Shown here piece after piece: positions 25,692-33,923 of a stretch of DNA of 48,495 nucleotides. The notes below the pieces were generated by a model. That model saw only the letters and a program-made list of their open reading frames with translations. It searched no databases and had not been told where the DNA came from. This stretch comes from Achromobacter ruhlandii (lineage in GTDB: Bacteria; Pseudomonadota; Gammaproteobacteria; Burkholderiales; Burkholderiaceae_B). Location of the stretch: positions 1 through 48,495 of the forward strand of contig NZ_CADIJL010000044.1 of the NCBI RefSeq assembly GCF_902859695.1, given 5' to 3'. Position 1 is the first letter of the stretch. Each line of letters starts with the position of its first letter. The position numbers and the translations under genes were made by a program.

Positions 25692-26120
25692 ATGGCATCT
25701 TCCCGGACTATTGATCGGTCATTGGAGCATCGAGCGGGTCGGGTGATGCTGTTTGCATGGCTCTGCGTGGCCGTGCTGGCGGGATGCGCATCCGGCAAGC
25801 CCGAGCCGGCCAACCTGGTACCGGTTGCGGCGGCCGAGTCCGCCAACGTGATCCGGCTATCCAGGCAGGTGCACGCTGCATTACCGGCCGACGCGGCCGT
25901 GACGCTGCCGGGCGCTTCGCAATGGCGTCGCGTGGGCGCCATTGTGCAGGGGGATGTCTATCGACCCTTGGGCGGACAGTTCACTGTCCAGGCGCCCAGG
26001 AAAACCGAAGCCTATCTGGTGGTCTCTTCAGGCCAACTGGTGGGGTTTTATCTGCCGGGCGAACGCAGCTATGTCGAGTTGACCCGTCCGGTGGCGCTGC
26101 CTATCGGCGTGCGCCAATAA
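25692..26120 (+). CDS. Hypothetical lipoprotein
   Basis: 142-residue predicted lipoprotein: basic n-region (RTIDRSLEHRAGR), hydrophobic core, and lipobox VLAGC with Cys32. I do not recognise a family for the mature part. It looks like a small beta-rich domain (RRVGAIVQGDVYRPLGGQFTV, EAYLVVSSGQLVGFYLPGERSYVELTRPVAL). The ribosome site is modest (GAGG before the ATG). The surrounding 25655-25690 sequence is AT-richer than its neighbours. It lies between two DUF2846 paralogues but is not obviously related to them. Start choice rests on the need for basic residues before the hydrophobic core. Confidence 0.7.
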   Translation: MASSRTIDRSLEHRAGRVMLFAWLCVAVLAGCASGKPEPANLVPVAAAESANVIRLSRQVHAALPADAAVTLPGASQWRRVGAIVQGDVYRPLGGQFTVQAPRKTEAYLVVSSGQLVGFYLPGERSYVELTRPVALPIGVRQ

Positions 26121-26185
26121 CCTTGCGGGTCTCCCGATGCGATAGTGTGTGGCGCCGGTGGTCCCCTGACAGGAGAGCAGGAAGA

Positions 26186-26665
26186 ATGAAGCGCGGGATC
26201 AGGATGTTGGCCGCCGCCGCAATCGCGGTGGGGGTATTGGCGGGATGCGGTGGCGCGCGTTACCGGGACGTGGCGGCGAACATTCCCGTCATGGTGCCGG
26301 ATACCGGCCGGATTTATTTCTACCAGCCGCCGGCGCCGGGCAGCGTGTTGTCGAGCCAGCCTTACCTGCGGGTCAACGGCACCAAGGTTGGACGTTCCAA
26401 GCCCGGCAGCTTCTTCTTCATCAATCGTCCGCCCGGTACCTATCGCGTCGACACGATGCGCGAGAATGAATTCGTGACCTTCGACCTGGCGCCGGGACAG
26501 ACGCGCTACGTGCGCCTGAGCATCGAGGGCGTCGGCGGCAATTCGTCCAGCGTTGGCACCCAGGTCATGCGCATGGAAGACTCGGAAACGCTGGCGCAGC
26601 AGGAGATGGCGCCGCTGAAGTACTGGGGCGCCGGTTCGCGCGAGCGGGTCAAGCTGCGTCGCTGA
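26186..26665 (+). CDS. DUF2846-type lipoprotein
   Basis: 159-residue intact paralogue of the lipoprotein at 25193. Lipobox VLAGC with Cys21. The mature region carries GRIYFYQPP, LRVNGTKVGRSKPGSFFFINRPPG, LAPGQTRYVRLSIEG, and the conserved tail LKYWGAGSRERVKLRR missing from the first copy. Residues after the Cys are Gly-Gly-Ala, giving no strong inner-membrane retention signal, so outer-membrane anchoring is likely. An AGGAG ribosome site precedes it. The family is of unknown function; the beta-rich core resembles a small carbohydrate- or peptide-binding-type fold only in a very general way. Confidence 0.83.
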   Translation: MKRGIRMLAAAAIAVGVLAGCGGARYRDVAANIPVMVPDTGRIYFYQPPAPGSVLSSQPYLRVNGTKVGRSKPGSFFFINRPPGTYRVDTMRENEFVTFDLAPGQTRYVRLSIEGVGGNSSSVGTQVMRMEDSETLAQQEMAPLKYWGAGSRERVKLRR

Positions 26666-26696
26666 CCGCCGCGGGGCGGCCCGTTTGCCGCCAGAC

Positions 26697-26721
26697 AAGG
26701 GCGCGCCGGTGGCGCGCCCTT
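26697..26721. terminator. Hairpin between convergent lipoprotein gene and ppsR
   Basis: AAGGGCGCGCC (26697-26707), loop GGT, GGCGCGCCCTT (26711-26721): an 11-bp perfect stem between the convergent stops at 26665 and 26729. GGCGTTTT follows on the plus strand. It probably acts as a terminator for the plus strand; minus-strand function is less clear because no T-run follows there. Confidence 0.7.
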
Positions 26722-26728
26722 GGCGTTT

Positions 26729-27556
26729 TCAGCCGCGGTCCAGGCCGACTTCCTGCAGCACCGTGGTCGAGATTTCCTCGATCGACTTGGTGGTGGTGGA
26801 CAGCCACGAAATGCCCTCGCGACGCATCATGCGCTCGGCCTCGGCCACCTCGTAGCGGCATTGTTCCAGCTGCGCGTAGCGGCTGTTGGGGCGGCGCTCG
26901 TTGCGCACCTCGGACAGGCGCTCGGGCTGGATCGACAGGCCGAACAGCTTGGCGCGGTGCGGCGCGATGGTCGAGGGCAGGGTGCCGCGCTCGAAATCGT
27001 CAGGCGTCAGGGGGAAGTTGGCGGCCTTGATGGCGTATTGCATGGCCAGGTACAGACTGGTCGGGGTCTTGCCGCAGCGCGAGACGCCCACCAGGATGAC
27101 GTCGGCCTGGTCCAGCTGGTTGACGAACTGGCCGTCGTCGTGCGCCAGGCTGAAGTTGATGGCGTCGATCCGGTTGCGGTACTTTTCCGAATTGGCCTGC
27201 ATGTGCGAGCGGCCGATGGAATGGCTGGATTTGAGCCCCAGCGCCTGCTCGATGTGGCTGACGAAGGTGCCGAACAGGTCCAGGAAAATTCCGTTCGCCT
27301 GGCGAACACGGGCCAGGATGTCGGGGTTGACCAGGGTGCTGAAGACGATCGGCGGCACGCCGGCTTCCTGGGCGCTGCGGTCGATGCGCATGGCCACTTC
27401 GGCGGCTTTTTCCAGCGTGTCGACAAACGGCAGCCGCACCGGCTTGAAATCGACTTCTTCGAACTGGGAAAGCACCGACTGGCTGAAGGTTTCCGCGGTG
27501 ATACCGGTACTGTCGGAAACGATGTATACCGTGCGTACGATCGGGGTAGATGTCAT
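26729..27556 (-). CDS. ppsR: Phosphoenolpyruvate synthase regulatory protein
   Basis: DUF299-family bifunctional kinase/pyrophosphorylase that inactivates PEP synthase by ADP-dependent phosphorylation of a Thr and reactivates it by phosphorolysis. 275 residues from ATG 27556 (MTSTPIVRTVYIVSDSTGITAET). The P-loop GVSRCGKT is at 157-164, and FSLAHDDGQ plus the RNRIDAINF segment are typical. The longer frame to 27607 lacks family similarity. It is divergent from ppsA, whose product is its target, an arrangement common in proteobacteria. Confidence 0.95.
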   Translation of the reverse strand: MTSTPIVRTVYIVSDSTGITAETFSQSVLSQFEEVDFKPVRLPFVDTLEKAAEVAMRIDRSAQEAGVPPIVFSTLVNPDILARVRQANGIFLDLFGTFVSHIEQALGLKSSHSIGRSHMQANSEKYRNRIDAINFSLAHDDGQFVNQLDQADVILVGVSRCGKTPTSLYLAMQYAIKAANFPLTPDDFERGTLPSTIAPHRAKLFGLSIQPERLSEVRNERRPNSRYAQLEQCRYEVAEAERMMRREGISWLSTTTKSIEEISTTVLQEVGLDRG

Positions 27557-27643
27557 ATGTAAAAATTCCAACCAGGCGGATGGCCGAATGTGCTCCTCCG
27601 AGTACAATCAGGCCCCTATAAGTCACCCCAAGGGCGGTCCAAG

Positions 27644-27720
27644 GCCAGTTTGGTCAGCGCAGGCGGATCGGCGAAAACCAGGCGATAAGCCGGCGTCGAA
27701 TCTGCATTGACCAAACTCGC
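27644..27720 (+). repeat. Long-range inverted repeat in the ppsR-ppsA intergenic region
   Basis: GCCAGTTTGGTCAGCGC at 27644-27660 and GCATTGACCAAACTCGC at 27704-27720 are inverted copies. The inner ten bases (AGTTTGGTCA / TGACCAAACT) match perfectly, with matching GC ends. The arms are 43 bases apart. In the ppsA mRNA they could form a stem ending 28 bases before the start codon; as DNA they could be a pair of operator sites. Confidence 0.75.
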
Positions 27721-27748
27721 TTTCATTCCATTGTAAAAGGTGACTTCA

Positions 27749-30115
27749 ATGTCGTACGTTGTTTTGTTCGAGCAGCTCCGCATGACGGACGTGGACTCGG
27801 TAGGAGGCAAGAACGCATCACTAGGCGAAATGATCAGCCAGCTGTCTGGCGCGGGTGTCCGCGTGCCGGGCGGCTTTGCCACGACCGCTGACGCCTTCCG
27901 CGACTTTCTCAAGGCCTCCGGCCTGGACAAGCGCATCGCCGAACGCCTGACCACCCTGAACCCCGAAGACGTGCGCGAGCTGGCCAACGCCGGCGCGCAG
28001 ATCCGTCAATGGATCGTCGAAGCGCCGTTCTCGGCCGAATTCGAAGCGCAGATCCGCGACGCCTTCGCCAAGCTCGACGCCGATGGCAAGGGCTCGTTCG
28101 CCGTGCGCTCGTCCGCCACTGCCGAAGACCTGCCCGACGCCTCGTTCGCCGGCCAGCAGGAAACCTTCCTGAACGTGGTCGGCATCGACGACGTGCTGGA
28201 CAAGATCCGCCACGTGTTCGCCTCGCTCTACAACGACCGCGCCATCTCCTACCGCGTGCACAAGGGCTATGCCCACGCCGATGTGGCCCTGTCGGCCGGC
28301 ATCCAGCGCATGGTGCGTTCGGACAAGGGCAGCGCCGGCGTGATGTTCACCATCGACACCGAATCGGGCTTCCAGGACGTGGTGTTCATCACCTCGTCGT
28401 ACGGCCTGGGCGAAACCGTGGTGCAGGGCGCCGTCAACCCCGACGAGTTCTACGTCTTCAAGCCCACGCTGGCCCAGGGCCATTTCCCCATCGTCGGCCG
28501 CCGCATCGGTTCCAAGCTGATCAAGATGGAATTCGACCCCGAGCGTCCGGAAGGCCGCGCCGTGCGCACGGTCGACGTGCCGGTGTCCGAACGCAACCGC
28601 TACTCGCTGACCGACGACGAGGTCATCGAGCTGGCCCGCTACGCCGTCATCATCGAGAAGCACTATGGCCGCCCGATGGACATCGAGTGGGGCCGCGACG
28701 GCGTCGACGGCAAGATCTACATCCTGCAGGCGCGCCCGGAAACGGTGAAGTCGCAGCAGGGCGCCAACGACGTGCAGCAGCGCTACCGCCTGAAGGCCAC
28801 CGGCCAGGTCCTGATCACCGGCCGCGCCATTGGCCAGAAGATCGGCTCGGGCCCGGTGCGCGTGGTCGGCGACATCTCCGACATGGACAAGGTCCAGCCC
28901 GGCGACGTGCTGGTCACCGACATGACCGATCCCAACTGGGAACCCGTCATGAAGCGCGCCTCGGCGATCGTGACCAACCGCGGCGGTCGTACCTGCCACG
29001 CGGCCATCATCGCGCGCGAACTCGGCATTCCGGCCGTGGTGGGCTGCGGCAACGCCACCGACCTGCTCAAGGAAGGCCAGGCCGTGACCGTGTCGTGCGC
29101 CGAGGGCGACGAAGGCCGCATCTATGACGGCCTGATCGAGACCGAGGTCGAGGAAGTGCGCCGCGGCGAGATGCCCGCCATCGACCTGAAGATTATGATG
29201 AACGTGGGCAACCCCCAGCTGGCGTTCGACTTCGCCCAGATCCCCAACGGCGGCGTCGGTTTGGCGCGCCTGGAATTCATCATCAACAACAACATCGGCA
29301 TCCACCCGAAGGCGGTGCTGGACTACCCGAACGTCGACGGCGAGCTGAAGAAGGCCGTGGAATCGGCCGCCCGCGGCCATGCCAGCCCGCGCGCCTTCTT
29401 CGTCGAGAAGATGGCCGAAGGCGTGGCCACCATCGCGGCGGCCTTCTACCCGAAGCCCGTGATCGTGCGCATGTCGGACTTCAAGTCCAACGAGTACCGC
29501 AAGCTGGTCGGCGGTTCGCGCTACGAGCCCGAGGAAGAGAACCCGATGCTGGGCTTCCGCGGCGCCTCGCGCTACATCGCCGACGACTTCGCCGAGTGCT
29601 TCCGCATGGAATGCGAAGCGCTCAAGAAGGTGCGCGATGACATGGGCCTGACCAACGTCGAGATCATGGTGCCGTTCGTGCGCACCCTGGGCCAGGCGGA
29701 AAAGGTGGTCAACCTGCTCGCCAAGCACGGCCTGGCGCGCGGCGAGAACGGCCTGAAGCTGATCATGATGTGCGAAGTGCCCTCCAACGCCATCCTGGCC
29801 GACGAGTTCCTGCAGTACTTCGACGGCTTCTCGATCGGTTCGAACGACATGACCCAGCTGACCCTGGGCCTGGACCGCGACTCCGGCATGGAACTGCTGG
29901 CGGCCGATTTCGACGAACGCGACGAGGCCGTCAAGTTCATGCTGCGCCGCGCGATCAAGGCTTGCCTGGCCGCCAACAAGTACGTCGGCATCTGCGGCCA
30001 GGGCCCCAGCGATCACCCGGACTTCGCGCAGTGGCTCAAGGATGAAGGCATCCTGTCGATGTCGCTGAATCCGGACACGGTGGTCGACACCTGGCAGCGC
30101 CTGGCGAAGCAGTAA
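27749..30115 (+). CDS. ppsA: Phosphoenolpyruvate synthase (pyruvate, water dikinase)
   Basis: Converts pyruvate and ATP to PEP, AMP and phosphate in gluconeogenesis. 788 residues. The N-terminal ATP-grasp domain begins MSYVVLFEQLRMTDVDSVGGKNASLGEM and contains FAVRSSATAEDLPDASFAGQQ. The swivelling phosphohistidine domain has His417 in GGRTCHAAIIARELG, next to the Thr that PpsR phosphorylates. The C-terminal PEP-binding barrel has GFSIGSNDMTQLTLGLDRD. AAAAGG precedes the ATG at 27749; an in-frame start three codons earlier is less well placed. Divergent from its regulator ppsR. Confidence 0.98.
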   Translation: MSYVVLFEQLRMTDVDSVGGKNASLGEMISQLSGAGVRVPGGFATTADAFRDFLKASGLDKRIAERLTTLNPEDVRELANAGAQIRQWIVEAPFSAEFEAQIRDAFAKLDADGKGSFAVRSSATAEDLPDASFAGQQETFLNVVGIDDVLDKIRHVFASLYNDRAISYRVHKGYAHADVALSAGIQRMVRSDKGSAGVMFTIDTESGFQDVVFITSSYGLGETVVQGAVNPDEFYVFKPTLAQGHFPIVGRRIGSKLIKMEFDPERPEGRAVRTVDVPVSERNRYSLTDDEVIELARYAVIIEKHYGRPMDIEWGRDGVDGKIYILQARPETVKSQQGANDVQQRYRLKATGQVLITGRAIGQKIGSGPVRVVGDISDMDKVQPGDVLVTDMTDPNWEPVMKRASAIVTNRGGRTCHAAIIARELGIPAVVGCGNATDLLKEGQAVTVSCAEGDEGRIYDGLIETEVEEVRRGEMPAIDLKIMMNVGNPQLAFDFAQIPNGGVGLARLEFIINNNIGIHPKAVLDYPNVDGELKKAVESAARGHASPRAFFVEKMAEGVATIAAAFYPKPVIVRMSDFKSNEYRKLVGGSRYEPEEENPMLGFRGASRYIADDFAECFRMECEALKKVRDDMGLTNVEIMVPFVRTLGQAEKVVNLLAKHGLARGENGLKLIMMCEVPSNAILADEFLQYFDGFSIGSNDMTQLTLGLDRDSGMELLAADFDERDEAVKFMLRRAIKACLAANKYVGICGQGPSDHPDFAQWLKDEGILSMSLNPDTVVDTWQRLAKQ

Positions 30116-30132
30116 GTCGCCCGCGTTGACGC

Positions 30133-30166
30133 AAACCCCCGCATTCGGAAGAGGCGGGGGTTTTTT
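30133..30166 (+). terminator. Rho-independent terminator after ppsA
   Basis: AAACCCCCGC (30133-30142), an 11-base loop, GCGGGGGTTT (30154-30163), then more T to 30166. A strong intrinsic terminator 18 bases after the ppsA stop; A-rich on its left side, so it may also work for the convergent pepSY gene ending at 30188. Confidence 0.92.
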
Positions 30167-30187
30167 CTTGGGGCGGCCCGGCGGCGG

Positions 30188-31309
30188 TCAACCCCTGGCT
30201 GCCGCGCCCGGCCCGCGCCGCCTGGGCAGATACAGGTAGAGCCCCGTGACCAGCACGGCGATGGCCGCCAGATCCAGCATGGCCCAGATCAGTTTGAGCG
30301 GCAGGCCGGCGTAGTTGCCGAAATGCAGCGGCCGCGAGCCTTCCAGCAGCCACATGTACCAGGGCGGCGGATCCGCGTCGAGCAGTGCGCCGTCGGCGAT
30401 GCGCACCACGACCGGGTGCAGCAGGTGCCGCGTCAGCGGCGTGCGGCCCTGCATGAAGACGGTACAGTCGCCGTCGGACGAGAACAGCGAACCGGGCAGC
30501 GCCAGGAAGCTGATGTCGCGCTCCGGCAGTGTGCGCCGGGCCAGGTCGACCGCGGCCTGCAGCGGCCGGGCGACCGGCGGGCCGGGCGGCGGCGCGGCCA
30601 ACTGCCGGCTGGCCGCATGCTCGCGCCAGGCGCCAAAGACGAACGAATCGAGCGTGTTGATTGCGCCGCTCAGTCCGACCACGGTCAACCAGGCCAGCAG
30701 CACCATGCCCAGCAGATTGTGCAGGTCCAGCATGCGCAGCAGCCGCGAACGCCCCTTGCGCACGGTGCCGAACGGCGTCTTGCGCATGAAGCCGCCGTAC
30801 AGCGCCACGCCGGAAACCAGCGATACCAGCAGCAGCGCGCCCATGACGGCCAGGATCAGGCTGCCCGGCATGCCCAGCAGCATGTCGGTATGCAGCCGCA
30901 ACAGCAGGGCCATCGGCCCGCCGTGGCGCCAGTCTTTCTCGCTCCAGGCTTCGCCGGTGACGACGGGGCCGTGCGCATCGACCAGCGCGAAGGGCTTCTG
31001 GCCGGGCGCGCCCGGGCTCAGCCCGAAACGGTACTGGTGAGGTTCGTCCAGCCAGACGATGAAGCGGATGTCCCGGCGCGGGTATTGCTCGCGCACCCGC
31101 GCGGCCATGGCATCCACGTCCCGTGGCGCGGCCGCCTCCCGCGCCGGCGGGACACGGGCGGGGGTGTCGAACCAGGCGTCGATCTCGTCATGGAAGATCA
31201 GCGGCAGCCCGGTCAGGCACAGCATCAGCAGGAACAGCGTGCATGCCAGGCTGGACCACGTATGCAGCCATCGCCAGATGCGCAGGCGGCGCGGGGCGTC
31301 GATGCTCAT
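30188..31309 (-). CDS. PepSY-associated membrane protein, probable siderophore-iron reductase type
   Basis: 373-residue inner-membrane protein with about four hydrophobic segments: one at the N-terminus (SLACTLFLLMLCLTGLPLIF), two central (LILAVMGALLLVSLVSGVAL; LGMVLLAWLTVVGLSGAIN) and one near the C-terminus (LIWAMLDLAAIAVLVTGLYLYL). PepSY_TM features include WRWLHTWSSL at the start, LRLHTDMLLG and DLHNLLGMVL with histidines inside helices that could bind haem. Related proteins such as Pseudomonas FoxB reduce ferrisiderophores in the periplasm. It starts 16 bases after the receptor gene stop and is last in the iron cassette. Confidence 0.88.
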   Translation of the reverse strand: MSIDAPRRLRIWRWLHTWSSLACTLFLLMLCLTGLPLIFHDEIDAWFDTPARVPPAREAAAPRDVDAMAARVREQYPRRDIRFIVWLDEPHQYRFGLSPGAPGQKPFALVDAHGPVVTGEAWSEKDWRHGGPMALLLRLHTDMLLGMPGSLILAVMGALLLVSLVSGVALYGGFMRKTPFGTVRKGRSRLLRMLDLHNLLGMVLLAWLTVVGLSGAINTLDSFVFGAWREHAASRQLAAPPPGPPVARPLQAAVDLARRTLPERDISFLALPGSLFSSDGDCTVFMQGRTPLTRHLLHPVVVRIADGALLDADPPPWYMWLLEGSRPLHFGNYAGLPLKLIWAMLDLAAIAVLVTGLYLYLPRRRGPGAAARG

Positions 31310-31325
31310 GCCAGGGCGCCCACGC

Positions 31326-33791
31326 TTACCAGCGGTAGGTCAGGGTGCCGATGACGGTGCGTCCGGCGCCGTAGAAGCACTTGGTCGCGGTGGCGCACGC
31401 CGATACGTATTCGCGATCGAACAGGTTGCTGGCGTTGATGCCGGCGGTCAGTCCCTTCAGCGAAGGGATGGCTTGCCCCAGGTCGTAGCGCACCGCGGCA
31501 TCCACCACCGTGAAGGGCGAGACCTTCAATGTGTTGTCGGCGTTGGCATAGCTGCTGCCGACGTAACGCACGCCGCCGCCCAGGCTGAGGCCGGCCAGCG
31601 CGCCGCTGTGGAAGGTGTAGTTGGCCCAGGCGTTGGCGCTGTGGCGCGAGACGTAGGTGGGGTGCTTGCCCTGCGCGGTGGTGCTGCGCGTGTTGACGTT
31701 GTCCATCAGGGTGTAGGACGCCAGCAGGTCCAGGTTGCGCGTCAGGCTGGCCTTGCCTTCCAGTTCCAGACCGCGCGAGCGCACCTCGCCCGTCTGGATG
31801 CTGTAGTTGGTGTTGGCCGGATCGGTCGTGAGCACGTTGCTCTGGGTGAGCTGGTAGACGGCGGCGCTGACGAAGGCGTCCTGGCCGGGCGGCTGGTACT
31901 TGATGCCGGCCTCGTATTGCTCGCCCTTGGTGGGCTTGAACAGATTGCCCTGGGCGTCGGCGTCGGCCACCGGCTGGAACGAACGCGAATAGCTGACGTA
32001 GGGCGCCACGCCGTTGCTGAATTCATAGACTGAGCCAAGGCGCCAGGAGAAGGCGCGGTCGGACTGGTTGGTGGTGTCGCCGTTGATCCGGTTGCGCCGG
32101 TCGTTGCCCGCCCAGTCCTGGCGGATGCCGCCCAGCAGCGTCCATTGGCCCAGTTTCACCTGGTCCTGCGCGTACAGGCCTATCTGGTCCAGCGTCTGCT
32201 TGCTGCGCACGGTGATCGACGGCGTGGCGATGGCGGCGTCGTAATCGGGCCGATTGATCGACAAGGATGGCGCGGCGCCCATGCCCTGGTCTTCGCGATA
32301 ACTCAGGCGCTGGTAGTCGATGCCGAACAGCGCGGTGTGCGCGAGGGCGCCGGTGTTGAAACGGGCCTGGGCATGGTTGTCCGCGGTCACCGCGTCCATG
32401 TTGGCGTGATTGACGATGGCGCGCCGCGTCAGCAGCGGATTGGCCGGATCGGCGGCATTCAGCCCCGTGGTGTAGACGCTCTTGTAATCCGTTTTCATCT
32501 GCATGTAGCGCAGGTTGGACTGCACCGACCAGACCTCGTCGATCCGATGCTCCAGCAGATAGCCCAGGGCCGTCTGCGTGCGCTTGAATTCATCGAAGCG
32601 CGGCGACCCGTCGAAGAAGCGGCGACCGATGCGGCCGCCGCCGGGCAGGTCCTGGATGGTGCCCACGGCCGGCAGGAAGCCGAAGTAGCCGCCATAGGGA
32701 TCATGCTGGTACTGCGCCAGGAGCGTCAGCGAGGTGTCGGCGTTGGGGCGGAACGTGACGGCCGGCGCGATCGCCACGCGCTCGTCCTTCTGGTAGTCGA
32801 TCTGGGTCTTGCCGGTGTGAGCGACGCCGGTCAGCCGGTAGAGCACCTTGCCGGCGTCGTCCACCGGACCGCCGAAGTCGAAGGCGGCCTGCCCGAAGTT
32901 GTGGCTGCCCGCCTGCAATTCGATCTCGTGCAGCGGCGTGGCGGTGGGTTTCTTGCTGACCAGGTTGATCAGGCCGCCCGGAGTGCCCTGGCCGAACAGC
33001 ACGGATGACGGGCCGCGCAGCACTTCGATGCGTTCCAGGTTGTAGATGTCGATCTGCGGGATGGCGTAGTTCGTGCCCAGCAGGCGCATCCCGTCCAGAT
33101 AGGCGTAGTCGTAATTGATGCCACCGCCAAAGCCGCGGTAGATCACCGTGTCGTAGCGCGAGCCGCCGGCGCCGCGGTATTCGGCGGTCAGGCCAGGCGT
33201 ATAGCGCAGCGCCTGGCGCACGTTCTGCACCGCCTGGTCGTCCATCTGCTGGCGTGTCACCACCGAGATGGATTGGGGCGTCTCGATCAGCCGGGCGTCG
33301 GTCTTGGTGCCGGCGCCGGAAGTGTCGGCCACGTATCGGACGGTCTCGCTCGCGCCTTGCACCCGGATGGGGTCGAGCGTGGTGGCGTCGCTCGCGGCGG
33401 CGGGCAGCCGCGACACGATCAGGGTGTTGCCGCTGTGGCGCCAGCCCAGGCCCGAGCCGGCCAACAGGCGCGTCAAGGCCTCATCGCGGGTATAGCTGCC
33501 GTGCAGCGCGGGGGCGGTTCGGTCGCGCGCGATGTCGCCGCTCATGACCAGTTGCAGGCCGGTGGACGCGGTATAGGACAGCAGGGCGCTGGCCAGCGGC
33601 TGGCTGGGGATATCGAAGCGTTGATGCGCGGCGGCGTCGGCGGGAGCGGCTTGCGCCTGGGCCGCGGGTTGGCCCGCGGCCCAGGCGGTGGCCGCCAGCA
33701 AGGCGGCCGCCAGGCGGCGCAAGCCGTGGCGGCCGGTGTGCAGGGAGGCGCCAGCGCGGTGGCGTAGGGGATGGTGTTGTGCGGCCGACAT
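31326..33791 (-). CDS. TonB-dependent siderophore receptor with STN signalling domain
   Basis: 821-residue outer-membrane receptor. Signal peptide to about residue 47 (...AAQAQA). STN domain at about 58-127 (RFDIPSQPLASALLSYTAST to GNTLIVS), the part that contacts a FecR-type anti-sigma protein. A TonB-box-like LDPIRVQG lies at 139-146. The plug follows (IETPQSISVVTRQQM, ERIEVLRGPSSVLFGQGTPGGLIN), then a 22-strand barrel ending YRW. The C-terminus NLFDREYVSAC...CFYGAGR is typical of hydroxamate-type siderophore receptors, which suggests but does not prove substrate class. The start is the ATG at 33791, before a signal peptide; the longer frame to 33860 is not credible. Confidence 0.94.
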   Translation of the reverse strand: MSAAQHHPLRHRAGASLHTGRHGLRRLAAALLAATAWAAGQPAAQAQAAPADAAAHQRFDIPSQPLASALLSYTASTGLQLVMSGDIARDRTAPALHGSYTRDEALTRLLAGSGLGWRHSGNTLIVSRLPAAASDATTLDPIRVQGASETVRYVADTSGAGTKTDARLIETPQSISVVTRQQMDDQAVQNVRQALRYTPGLTAEYRGAGGSRYDTVIYRGFGGGINYDYAYLDGMRLLGTNYAIPQIDIYNLERIEVLRGPSSVLFGQGTPGGLINLVSKKPTATPLHEIELQAGSHNFGQAAFDFGGPVDDAGKVLYRLTGVAHTGKTQIDYQKDERVAIAPAVTFRPNADTSLTLLAQYQHDPYGGYFGFLPAVGTIQDLPGGGRIGRRFFDGSPRFDEFKRTQTALGYLLEHRIDEVWSVQSNLRYMQMKTDYKSVYTTGLNAADPANPLLTRRAIVNHANMDAVTADNHAQARFNTGALAHTALFGIDYQRLSYREDQGMGAAPSLSINRPDYDAAIATPSITVRSKQTLDQIGLYAQDQVKLGQWTLLGGIRQDWAGNDRRNRINGDTTNQSDRAFSWRLGSVYEFSNGVAPYVSYSRSFQPVADADAQGNLFKPTKGEQYEAGIKYQPPGQDAFVSAAVYQLTQSNVLTTDPANTNYSIQTGEVRSRGLELEGKASLTRNLDLLASYTLMDNVNTRSTTAQGKHPTYVSRHSANAWANYTFHSGALAGLSLGGGVRYVGSSYANADNTLKVSPFTVVDAAVRYDLGQAIPSLKGLTAGINASNLFDREYVSACATATKCFYGAGRTVIGTLTYRW

Positions 33792-33923
33792 GTGCGGTTT
33801 GCCCTTGTTCGTGTTTCGATATCGCGACGGCGGATTGCGCGTCCTCTCCCTGTCAAACACCGGACGGGCGGGAACTGATGATCGAAGCGGGCGGGAAGTT
33901 GGTAACTGAATGTTGTCGGGTGG

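Noticed and set aside
27821..30016. 731-codon minus-strand open frame opposite ppsA
   Set aside because: Antisense shadow; composition (Val, Gly, His, Ala) typical of reversed GC-rich codons, and no motifs.
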